Positions 52,101 through 62,011 of a stretch of 64,000 nucleotides of DNA are shown piece after piece. The notes under the pieces were generated by a model. The model was not told the origin of the DNA. It ran no database searches and saw nothing but the letters and a program-made list of their open reading frames with translations. A program made the position numbers and the translations under genes. This DNA comes from Schizochytrium sp. TIO01 (Eukaryota > Sar > Bigyra > Thraustochytrida > Thraustochytriidae): positions 6,691,261 to 6,755,260 of the forward strand of contig SMSO01000031.1 of the NCBI GenBank assembly GCA_004764695.1, in the 5' to 3' direction. Each line of letters begins with the position of its first letter. Positions within the stretch are counted from its first letter, which is position 1.

Positions 52101-53683
52101 CCCCATACTCCAGGCCTCTGCACCAACCAAATGGTATCTTCCCTTCCACATTACCTGTGTTGGGAACTCTTTGAAGAACGTATCACTGGATGCTCAAAGA
52201 AGATGCCATAGCAGTGAGTCACTCCTGTGAGCGTGCGAGTGCGGACCTGATGGGCGGCCATTGTGCGGACATAGACCTCTACCAAAAGTACACAGCTTTG
52301 TTCACCCAATTTACAGATTTTGGCCCTGCTAGCCGAGGTCTTTCTAGTCTTCTACTAGGGCTACCGCCTCGATAGTAGTTGCCTACTATCTGCTTCTGAG
52401 TCAGAAAGAGACCAATGATTGCCAAGGAAGACACACTCGTGGCCACTATTGTCAGTCGACTGTATATTCATTCTCGTGGACTAATCCAACATCAAATTGT
52501 TGCTTATCTGTCCGCAGCCTGTAGCGAATTAAAGCTGAGGTGTTTGAGTTTGCCACGAACTTCGAACCTTGTAAATATTGTACAGAACATGGCCGGCAAC
52601 TTGAAGCGACTTGGATTCGGGGCGATCTACCAACTTGTGTCGAAGCTTCCTCGCTCACCGATCAGTTCCTGTACTCGTTGTCCTCAAGTTGATGATCTCT
52701 GAGTCTTCAAGCACTTTCATGACCAATTTTGCCAGCATTATGCTCGCGCCAAAGACCACCGATAGCAGTTGAGCCGGACTAAGTAACTTGCATGGAAAAG
52801 ATTTATGTAGCTCCAAGCTTGCAATTGCGAGGGTCTTCAGGGCGATCGCCTGGGACTGACGTGAATACGCTGCCTTTTATAAAAACCAAGGCTTCAAGAG
52901 AGGGTCCAGCGAGACATTAGGTATGCAACACTTTTCGAACTAGAAATTATGGATGTCTTCACAATTTGTTCTCTGTACCTTCCCTTCGTTTCGAGTAGGC
53001 TTGCAGGATCTCGAGCGAGTGAACCCAGAACTTGAGTCAGCGGGAAGTGAGTGCCAAGGATCTGGAACGCTAGAGCAGAGAAACTTGAACGGCCAACCTC
53101 CTTCTGCAAATCGCCTGAGGGTCATCACTGCTACGAGTAGGTATTGGATGTGCAATTCCCCACCATTATGTTGCGAAATGACGTCTAACGCTTAGAAGCG
53201 CTTAGAAGCGAGACCAGTGAGAGCGATGGGATGGGGTTTGTACCATGATAAGTTCGACACACGGTTATCTTCATGGCGTTTCGAGTAGAGACAATGAGTG
53301 CGAGTATGAGTGTTTCCTGCCAGTGCTGAACTTCTTCTCCTAGCTAGAAAAACAATCTGGTTCTAGGCTTCGGGAACTCAGGGAAAGAACAACTTGAAGA
53401 TGCAACAAGATAAAGTACACCGTGCAGCGTTTCTCGATAAGCTTAGGTATATGATGCTACTGAAAGCCTCTCGATCGGGTACCTTAAGAGGTAAGCTGTT
53501 AGCGGATGGTAGTACAAACCCACACGTTCTTCTTTTATTCGAGATAGACCTGGCAGTCCTATCGGAAGAAACAGAATGCAAGCAATTATCACTAACCAAA
53601 ACCAAAAGCAAGTTATAGAAAGCAAATCCCAAAGGTGCTGTTTCCGAATTTGCTTTGTGAGTCAAAGAACTAGAGAGTGAATC
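49145..53683. other. 4.5-kb spacer with no recognisable gene
   Basis: Balanced composition, no long microsatellite and only short, family-less open frames on both strands. It could hold a decayed gene, a non-coding RNA or a spliced gene with short exons. I can support none. The right end should contain the promoter of the first sulfotransferase gene. Confidence 0.5.
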
Positions 53684-54778
53684 ATGCCACGAACCTCTAC
53701 GGTCATTGGCATCACTATCGTTGTGCTTGCAGCGATTCTAGGTGTCTTCATCCATGATCCGTGGTTGACAATTGAGTTGCTGCCCTCACCATTTGGCATG
53801 ATCATGTATGGAGTGGTCACTGGGTCATTCCCACCAATGTTTGATTCATCAGCGATCTCCAATACAACTCGCTTTGACATGTGGGTCAAGCCTGGGGATG
53901 TGCTTGTTTGCACTTGCTTCAAGTGCGGAACAACTTGGACCATGAACATCGTGCATCAGTTGCGCGCTTATCACAATGCTACTTTGGCAGAAAAATTTGA
54001 AGACATTTCAGACGCAGTACCTTGGCCTCTCCTGCGCCCTGGACCTCGAGAGGGGTTTAACGAGATGCTTGAAATGTTAGATGAGCGCGAAGAGTGGTGG
54101 AATCACGAATCATACCCATACCGTGCCTGGAAAACGCAAGTATTGCCCGAAGGAACGGACAAAAAGTCAATGTTCGATGCCAACGTTCCGCTTCGAAGAG
54201 ATTTGCGTTACATCGTAGCAGTGAGAGACCCAGCAGAACAGATTGAGTCTGGCCTGCATCATTTCAGAAATCTCGGCCCTCGTCTCTCCCGCTGGGGCTT
54301 CTTCGAATTTCCAATTTGGGGAATGAAGCTGATGCTACGCCACCAAGGTGCAGCAAGTTTTCTGCAGGGCTGGCGAGATCATCTATATGAACCCAACGTC
54401 TTCCTCATGCACTACAAAGATCTAAAGAAAGACACCGAAGCACACCTTCGCCGCCTGGCAGATTTTCTTGAACTTAGTATTCCGGAAGAAGCATGGCCAG
54501 ACATTCTGCGCCGTGTGGGAATCAAATTTATGCGAGAGAATCAGTCTCGTTTTCAATATAGGTTTGAATCGAAATCAGGGAATCGAGAGGAGGTCTCCGA
54601 GTTTGTAAGGGGCCACAATAAGACCCATTTTCTCACTCGCGATGAGGCTATAGATTATCGCGAAAGCCTTCGTGGTACCGTCGATGAAGATGTATTTGAG
54701 TATGCTGCGCATGGCGGCTATGGCCTGCGGGACCAGCTCATCTCCACTGCAGCTGCAAAGTCAGAAGCATCGCCATAA
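53684..54778 (+). CDS. Type II membrane sulfotransferase, array copy 1 (364 aa)
   Basis: Residues 7-23 are a hydrophobic signal anchor, typical of Golgi sulfotransferases. The 5'-phosphosulfate-binding loop of PAPS enzymes is FKCGTTWTMN (79-88). The 3'-phosphate-binding segment is VRDPAEQIESG (180-190). A third conserved box, EFVRGHNKTHF (306-316), sits where SULTs have their RKGxxGDWK motif. These define the Sulfotransferase_1 (PF00685) fold, which moves sulfate from PAPS to hydroxyls of glycans, lipids or small molecules. Where SULTs carry the catalytic His in KTH, this copy reads KTQ (150-152). The ATG at 53684 is in frame with the anchor and preceded by stops. First of four same-strand paralogues. 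Confidence 0.92.
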   Translation: MPRTSTVIGITIVVLAAILGVFIHDPWLTIELLPSPFGMIMYGVVTGSFPPMFDSSAISNTTRFDMWVKPGDVLVCTCFKCGTTWTMNIVHQLRAYHNATLAEKFEDISDAVPWPLLRPGPREGFNEMLEMLDEREEWWNHESYPYRAWKTQVLPEGTDKKSMFDANVPLRRDLRYIVAVRDPAEQIESGLHHFRNLGPRLSRWGFFEFPIWGMKLMLRHQGAASFLQGWRDHLYEPNVFLMHYKDLKKDTEAHLRRLADFLELSIPEEAWPDILRRVGIKFMRENQSRFQYRFESKSGNREEVSEFVRGHNKTHFLTRDEAIDYRESLRGTVDEDVFEYAAHGGYGLRDQLISTAAAKSEASP

Positions 54779-56063
54779 CAATAATACTATAATATCTTAG
54801 AAATTATAAATTGATTTTGATTGTGTTTGGGGAGCATAGGTACAATAAGCAAATAGATAAGGTATAGATCAAGACATACGGCCGTGCTGTAGTTCAATGC
54901 GCTACCATAATTTTGCTCTCCTCACTTGGCTAAATTAAACTAGAGTGGCGCTGTGCGTTTTCTTTAAATTAACGACTAGATTGAACCTTCACTTAGATAA
55001 ATCTAGATTCCTCCTTTGAGATTGCAGAGGCGGAAATAGAGCAGAGCCTCTCCAGAAAAGTATACAAAGCGGTACAAGAAGCAGAAAATATAATTTCAGA
55101 CGTCGCTGTAACGTTATGTTATCCTAACACGCTCTTTACCAATCTTCGGAGTTAGAACAGATTATTCCAGCGAAGGCCTCAACCTACGAAGCAGCAACAA
55201 CATTTGTGCAAAGCATAACCGCCATGCTTACCTTTGATTCCAGTAGTTACTTGCCTTGGTGAGTACCTAGGTAGTACCTACAGAAAGTTCCTCGTAACCT
55301 CACATAGTGTCATGGTGCTAAGTGTGTACGTACCACCGTCTATCTTAATAAATAATCTGACCTGTTGGAACTTAAAGATTGGCTGGTTCATCGAGGCAAT
55401 GAATAACGAAGCTTCTGTCCAAGTTGGTTGGTACATAAACTTTGAAGAGGACTTGCCTAGCTACCACGCTCGGACGTGACGCGCCTTGAAGAGAGTTCTT
55501 GACACCCACCGATGTATGTTTGTGTGAGCCGGAGCTTCGAAGATTCCTTGCGAGTGTTTGCAATGCTGTTGTTCAGGACTGGCAAGATCAAGACTAGTTG
55601 ATAGTGGACTTGGATTCCTCACCTATCTTGAAGTTGATTGAACATTAATAAGTAGGAGGAGATTCTATTGATGGTATCCTTTGAGATTTTGTATTAGTTA
55701 ATTCAGTCATTGACTATGCCTTTAGACGGGCAACAAGAACTCGTGTAAGAGCAAAGCTCACAGCTGTAGGGCGTTTTCTTTAGATAAACAACAATACTAG
55801 AAAGCATTTAGGTACCTAGTACTTCAATATTCAGAAAGAAGGTGCAACATTATCGAATAAAGGTCGACCCTGAAACATCCATGAGTTATTGTTAACATTG
55901 GGCAGTGGTTCTTCTGCTTGTGTCAACGAAATACTATGTAAAGCTCAATCTAGCCAAGCTATTTACAATAGCAAAACCCGAATCGTGATTCAACATTTGG
56001 CGAATAGCCTGGACAAGGTGGAGAAGACAGTATCTTATAAGGCAACAAAAGGCCAACTCCAGC
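54779..56063. other. Spacer between sulfotransferase copies 1 and 2
   Basis: Mostly AT-rich non-coding sequence with a small palindrome, GTACCTAGGTAGTAC, near 55261-55275. No gene recognised. Confidence 0.6.
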
Positions 56064-57156
56064 ATGAGCCGGTACATGGCTTTTCTAAGTGTTTCCGCCG
56101 TGATTGTGGCGGTGCTCACTGGCGTCTTTGTAAACGACCCATGGCTAGCTATTGAAATATTACCCGCACCACTGGGCATGTTCATCTATGGCTTCATTAC
56201 AAAGAACTTCCCTCCCATGATGGATTTAAGTGTAATAAAAAATGAGACTCGTTTCAACATGTATGTGCAGCCTGGTGACGTTCTCATTTCCTCTTGTTTT
56301 AAGTGTGGCACTACCTGGACCATGAACATCGTGCATCAGCTGCGTGCCTGGAACAATGAGACGCTTGCTGAAGGGTTTTCAGACATAACAGATGTTGTCC
56401 CATGGCCTATTCAACGCCCTGCACCACGTCAGGGTTTTGAAGAAATGATGGAGCTGCTGCAGAAAAAGAATGAATGGTGGAATCATAAAACATATCCGTA
56501 TCGTGCCTTTAAGCTTCACTTTTTACCTGAGAAGAGTAACGTGAAATCTGTATTTAAGCCTCTGCTACCTCTAAGAAGCGATCTTCGTTATATTGTGGTG
56601 GTGCGAGATCCAGCAGAACAGATTGAATCAGGTCTTCATCACTTTCGCAACTTTGCTCCGCGTCTTGCCAAATGGGGAATGATCCAATTGCCAATATGGC
56701 TCACGAAAATTATGCTGAAGAAACAAAGCTCTGCAGTTCACTTACAAGGCTGGCGGGATGAGCTTGCAGAAGCTAACGTTTTTCTCCTTCACTACACTGA
56801 CCTAAAAGACGATACAGAAACCCTGGCTTCGACGCCTCGCCAAATTTCTTGAGCTTGATATTCCAGAAGACGCATGGCCCTTGATCCTTCGTCGCGTCGG
56901 CCTGAAATCAATGCGTGACAACCAAGACAAATTTCAGTACAGACTTGGAACAGAAGGTGATGATACGGAAAAGGTCGTGGAGTTTGTGAGAGGTCACAAC
57001 AATACCCACTTTTTGACGCGTGATGAAGCTGTACAATACCGCAATGAGCTCAGAAATACCGTTGATAAGGATATCTTTGAGTATGTTGTTCATGGTGGAG
57101 ACAAGCTTCGTAATGATTTAATTTCTGTCGCTGCAAGAAAACGTGCGGTTCCCTAG
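56064..57156 (+). pseudogene. Sulfotransferase array copy 2, frameshifted
   Basis: The frame from ATG 56064 matches its paralogues through the anchor, FKCGTTWTMN and VRDPAEQIESG, then leaves the family sequence after residue 251 and stops at 56852. The family sequence resumes at once in the next frame (WLRRLAKFLEL) and runs to TAG at 57156. The cause is visible. Here the bases after GATACAGAAA are CCCTGG, while copy 3 has CCTGG, so one extra C lies at 56821-56823. Everything else looks intact, so the lesion is recent or is a sequencing/assembly error. This is the only copy with His in the KxH position (FKLH). Without the last third it would lack the third PAPS-contact box. Confidence 0.85.
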
Positions 57157-58283
57157 AGTAGTGAAAGCAAATTATGCATTTCACTTGCATCTTTCAATCT
57201 GCGTGGACTTTTCCTCGTATAGGTTTTGCAAATTCGCTTCCTATCGTGGAAATCTATCAAACAATGCGTGCTTTTTTTGGGCAAGAGACACGAACATGAC
57301 ACCCAGGATATTGGACACGTCTATGAGCTTTCTACAAACTCCTTGCACTAATTGTTCTACCAGCAATCAGTTTTGCATGAAGGACGGTTCTGTTGCAAAG
57401 TCCAGGCTTCATAATATTAGATTTCTGCCCAGCATATTCTGTACGCTCCGCACCCGTCTTAGAACTTCAGACAGATAAGCTACTGCCAAGACATCATCAC
57501 TACTTTTATGCTCACCTTTTTATGCTCACCTTGTCCGGCTCGTAGGTGCGGTCCTTAACCAAAGTTAGGTTTTGTTCTAAGATGTTTCATATGCTGAACT
57601 AAAAGCGGCCACTAAGGGTATACCCTGGGTGTTCAAAGATCTTTACTAGGGCAGATAAGTATTTTAATCAGGTTACACATAGGGTTCTCAGGTTCTTTGC
57701 TGTGACACAATGCGAAAAGAACTTCGTCATTTTTGTTTCTATTGGTATTGCCGTATCCGAAAAAGTGAAAAATTACGGTGCAAAGATTATATATGTACGA
57801 GAGCCGCAACGTCTCGATCACAGAGAGAATATAACTTAGCAGCTTGTTACCTAACACTGTTGTCTGTAGTCATCCATAGAGTCACTCAGACATGATTAAG
57901 CAGGTCCGCAGACTGTGTGTAGTACATACTGTTTAAAAAAATTATGAACTCTATATTGAACTCGTTCTTCTTGTCTTTTCTAATCTTAAAAAAAATGTTG
58001 TTTAACTCCTACTCGTGGTACGTACTTCGTTAGTACAAATTTTTGAGTAACTTTCTCGCACTTGGAAGTCCCTTTGTATATTAATAAATGATGGAGGCTA
58101 GAAGAGCCTATGAACGAAGAACATTCATGCATGTACAATTAAAATAAAGATCAAAGTTCATTGCCACCTGCAGAAAGCAAAACCAAACCGTGCTCTGGTG
58201 GGCAGAGCAATAACAGCGCATGCGCGAAGAGACACCAGGAGATAATACGCAACGTATCGTGCGACAAGCAAGCGTTAGGAGAA
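57157..58283. other. Spacer between sulfotransferase copies 2 and 3
   Basis: AT-rich non-coding sequence that must hold the promoter of copy 3. The frame of copy 3 is open back to 58161, but only from a TTG, so 58161-58283 is treated as leader. No other gene recognised. Confidence 0.6.
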
Positions 58284-59375
58284 ATGGGTAGAGCTATGCT
58301 CTTTGTTGGCGCCGGCGCCGTTGTCCTTGCGGTATTCTCAGGCGTATATGCTAACGACCCTTGGCTTGCCATTGAGACGCTTCCGGTGCCGTTTGGGATA
58401 ATTGTGTATGGCATCTTTTCGGGGGAATTCCCTCCTTTGTTTGACCTGAGCGCAATCACAAATCGCACTCGCTTCGAAATGTATGTGAAGCCTGGTGATG
58501 TGGCAATTGCATCTTGTTTTAAATGTGGCACTACCTGGACTATGAACATCGTTCATCAATTGCGTGCCTGGAACAACAAAACGCTTGCTGAGGGTTTTGA
58601 AGACATTACAGATGTTGTCCCATGGCCTATTCAACGTCCTGCACCTCGTGAGGGCTTTCAAGAGATGTTTGATTCGCTTCAAAAGCGCAAGGAGTGGTGG
58701 GACCATGAGTCGTATCCGTATCGTGCCTTTAAGTTTCAGGTATTGCCTGAAGGTAGCAACATGAAATCTATGCACAAGGCCCAAATACCCATGAGAAAGG
58801 ATCTTCGATACATTGTGGTTGTAAGAGACCCTGCAGAACAAATTGAATCAGGCCTTCATCACTTTCGCAACCTAGCTCCACGCCTTTCTCGATGGGGCAT
58901 GATGGAAATGCCTCTTTTTGTTATGAAGAAAATGCTTAAGATGCAAGGCTCAGCAGCTTACTTGCAAGGTTGGCGGGATGAGCTTGCTGAGCCTAATGTT
59001 TTTCTTATGCACTACGCGGACCTTAAAAAGGATACAGAAACCTGGCTTCGACGCCTCGCCAGATTTCTTGAGCTTGATATTCCGGAAGACGCATGGCCTT
59101 TGATCCTTCGTCGCGTCGGCCTGAAATCAATGCGTGACAACCAAGACAAGTACCAATACAGACTTGAAACCGAAGGTGGTGGCAAAGAAAAAGTGGTTGA
59201 GTTTGTGAGAGGCCACAACAAGACTCACTTTTTGACACGTGACGAAGCTGTAGAATACCGCAATGACCTCGCAAGCACTGTTGATAAGGATGTATTCGAG
59301 TATCTTGTCCACGGTGGAGATGATCTTCGAAATGAATTGATTGCTACCGCTGCTGCGAAGAGGGCCTCTCCTTAG
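58284..59375 (+). CDS. Type II membrane sulfotransferase, array copy 3 (363 aa)
   Basis: The ATG at 58284 is chosen because it places the hydrophobic anchor (LFVGAGAVVLAVFSGVYA) right after a short MGRAM tail, as in copies 1, 2 and 4. PAPS loop FKCGTTWTMN, 3'-phosphate segment VVVRDPAEQIESG and box EFVRGHNKTHF are all present. NRT and NKT are potential N-glycosylation sites in the luminal part. The KxH position reads KFQ. Closest to copy 2, with one stretch of about 115 bases (59041-59155) almost identical to it. Likely Golgi-resident. The acceptor is unknown. Confidence 0.92.
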   Translation: MGRAMLFVGAGAVVLAVFSGVYANDPWLAIETLPVPFGIIVYGIFSGEFPPLFDLSAITNRTRFEMYVKPGDVAIASCFKCGTTWTMNIVHQLRAWNNKTLAEGFEDITDVVPWPIQRPAPREGFQEMFDSLQKRKEWWDHESYPYRAFKFQVLPEGSNMKSMHKAQIPMRKDLRYIVVVRDPAEQIESGLHHFRNLAPRLSRWGMMEMPLFVMKKMLKMQGSAAYLQGWRDELAEPNVFLMHYADLKKDTETWLRRLARFLELDIPEDAWPLILRRVGLKSMRDNQDKYQYRLETEGGGKEKVVEFVRGHNKTHFLTRDEAVEYRNDLASTVDKDVFEYLVHGGDDLRNELIATAAAKRASP

Positions 59376-60907
59376 TCAAAATCTAAGTAAATTGAAAATA
59401 AAATTTGGTGTGACCCTATTGTTTGCTCTTTAACTTTCGGAGATCATTTGCTTAGTGTACGAATCCTCTCGTCAACGTTTGAACTTTCCTATTATTTACT
59501 TGAAGGTTATATAAAATATACATATTTTTTTGGTTTGAGTATGGAGCATAGCAGGATTCCATTCAGTGCTATACTCCGCCCATTTAAAGCTCTATACGTG
59601 GTACATATTTTCTCTTTTAGGGGGCATACGCTCGTGCAAGTTGGAAACATTGAAGTCCCAAGTTTGGGGTTATGATACTCTAGATCAGTCTAACGCTTCC
59701 AGTTGATACATACACCATGATTATTCTTCATGCCTGAACAGTTTGTTATTATATTTCTCGCTTGTCAACTAGCCAGGATCCCTCTTTAGCGAAATGGAAA
59801 GAGGCAAACATATATGCTGATGTGGGCTTTTACCCACTGTTGAGAGTGGTGGGTGCCCGGTAACGAACCTTGATACTACAGCTACTGTGCCTGCCAATCT
59901 ACAACGGTTTTCCCAAGCAAACGGATTGGTACGAGTTACACTAACTAGTGAGAGCAGAGCCTGTTCTAAATTTTGTGCTTTAAGGAAGCGACCAACCCAC
60001 AAAAGTTATGGCATCATATAACTCGGCTAAATGTGTAGATAGCGACAGAACGAGTTGGAGTGAGAAGGCGAGTGCCACTTTCACACGATCTCTTATTATG
60101 AATATTAAAAAAAATCGACATATGCCTTAATTTGCACGGCGGGGAGAGGTGTCCTACAAGAGCAAAATAGGTACCATTCACTTTTGCTTGAATCGTCCAA
60201 TCTTTATACTCTATCGTAATTTGGAATCCAATCGGATACTTCTTCTCCACGCGTAGATATCGAAGATATCTTTACCGGACGATCATTCTGACCTAAGTCC
60301 GAGGTCCGTGCATTGCCTTCCAGTCGCAATCAAATTCCTGGTCCTACAGGTACTAGTTGTTCTAGGCTACTTGTATCGTTTTTCATCTTGAGTGCGCAGC
60401 AAATTGGTAGAACTCTCTTGTTTATGGTACTTTGAAGATTTTTTCTGACGTTCTTCACGGGCACAGCGAACATTCCACTGAAATACAAATTTAACACCAA
60501 AATGCACCATTGCTGATATATATTGCATATCTTCTTGCTATTGCGCCTGGATCTCTCTCATTGATTATTTCCATCAGGTCGAGCCCCCGTCTTTGGTTCA
60601 AAGGTACCTTGGGATCAATCTTGTATGGAAATGTGATATTTGTTGATTGATTGAAGTTGTATGTATATGCTCCTGTAGGTGACTGCTAGTTCCTTATAAT
60701 AATTAACTTTATGCTGGGTGCTTCATGTCACAACTATAAAAAGAAAAGAACTTCGTGCGTTGCTTTGAAGTTGATTTTTCTTTTTCAGGCCATTGCAAAG
60801 CCTGCAAGCTTGCAGCAAAACCGCAACTAGCTAAACCACTGAATTGGCTGGTTGGCCGTTGCGTGCATGTGTGAATCAAGTAGTTCTCGCGTGCATTGAA
60901 AGATTCT
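59376..60907. other. Spacer between sulfotransferase copies 3 and 4
   Basis: Begins with AATAAA at 59397-59402, 22 bases after the copy 3 stop and a possible polyadenylation signal. A small hairpin (GTGGG/CCCAC) is at 59822-59837. No gene recognised. Confidence 0.55.
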
Positions 60908-62011
60908 ATGAGAATGGGACGCGCCATGACGATCCTTAGCATCCTTGCTGTTGTTCTAGCCGCGTGCGCTGGGATCTTTGTTAGCGACCCGTGGCTAGCA
61001 GTTGAGATACTACCACCTCCTCTGGGTATGTTTGTCTTTGGCGCGATAACTGGACAAATGCCTCCGTTGTTTGATCTCTCTGCCATTCGAAACGAGACTC
61101 GCCTCAATATGATTGTAAAACCTGGCGATGTGTTCGTCGCGTCTTGTTTCAAGTGTGGCACCACATGGACGATGAATATAATTCACCAGCTACGTGCATG
61201 GCACAACGAGACTCTAGCAGAAACCTTTGAAGATATTACAGACGTTGTACCATGGCCCATAAAACGCCCTGCACCTCGTACCGGCTTCCAGGAAATATAC
61301 AGCCTGCTTCAGGAGAGAAACGAATGGTGGAACCATGAATCATATCCCTTCCGCGCGTTCAAGGTGCAGATTATGCCAGAAGGTAAAGCACTCGACGACA
61401 AACACAAATTTGATATGCAAGTTAGAAAGGATCTTCGCTATATCGTTGTCGTGCGCGATCCCGCGGAGCAGATTGAATCCGGACTTCACCACTTTCGTAA
61501 CCTTGAACCCAAGCTCTACCAGTTCGGCATGCCAGAGATGTCGGTTTGGGAAATGAAGCAGATGCTTGCGATGCATGGCTCGGCAGTGTACCTTCAAGCT
61601 TGGCGTGACTACGTTGCAGATCCGAATGTTTTTCTGGTGAATTACAAAGATCTCAAAAGGGATACCGAAGTGTGGCTTCGTCGTCTTGCCAAGTTTCTTG
61701 ATCTTGAGATCCCTGAAGATGTCTGGCCTACAGTTATTCGCCGTGTTGGAATTAAGTGGATGCGAGATAACCAGTCAAAGTTCCAGTACAGACTTGATGA
61801 CAACTTAAAGAAGGAGAAGAAGGTTGTTGAATTCGTCCGTGGTCATAACAAGACTCATTTTCTGACACGCGACGAGGCTATCGCATATCGCGACAAGCTT
61901 GCCGATGACGTTGATGAGGATGTTTTTGAATATCTTATCAAGGGCGGCGATGAACTTCGCGAGAAATTGATAGTCGCTGCTGCTGCTGCTGCCAAAACTC
62001 GATCGCCATAG
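60908..62011 (+). CDS. Type II membrane sulfotransferase, array copy 4 (367 aa)
   Basis: The first ATG is 60908 (MRMGRAM). A second at 60914 would give the MGRAM start seen in copy 3, so either may be used. The signal anchor is followed by FKCGTTWTMN, VVVRDPAEQIESG and EFVRGHNKTHF. The KxH position reads KVQ. This is the most diverged of the four in the linker around 61380-61560 (DDKHKFDMQ, YQFGMPEMS) and ends in an Ala-rich tail. A GCT repeat near 61977-61991 encodes that tail. Same inferred role as its paralogues, perhaps on another acceptor. Confidence 0.92.
   Translation: MRMGRAMTILSILAVVLAACAGIFVSDPWLAVEILPPPLGMFVFGAITGQMPPLFDLSAIRNETRLNMIVKPGDVFVASCFKCGTTWTMNIIHQLRAWHNETLAETFEDITDVVPWPIKRPAPRTGFQEIYSLLQERNEWWNHESYPFRAFKVQIMPEGKALDDKHKFDMQVRKDLRYIVVVRDPAEQIESGLHHFRNLEPKLYQFGMPEMSVWEMKQMLAMHGSAVYLQAWRDYVADPNVFLVNYKDLKRDTEVWLRRLAKFLDLEIPEDVWPTVIRRVGIKWMRDNQSKFQYRLDDNLKKEKKVVEFVRGHNKTHFLTRDEAIAYRDKLADDVDEDVFEYLIKGGDELREKLIVAAAAAAKTRSP

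Noticed and set aside
58161-58283. N-terminal extension of sulfotransferase copy 3
   Set aside because: Begins at TTG only, would place 41 polar residues before the anchor, and is not shared by other copies. ATG 58284 gives the conserved MGRAM start.
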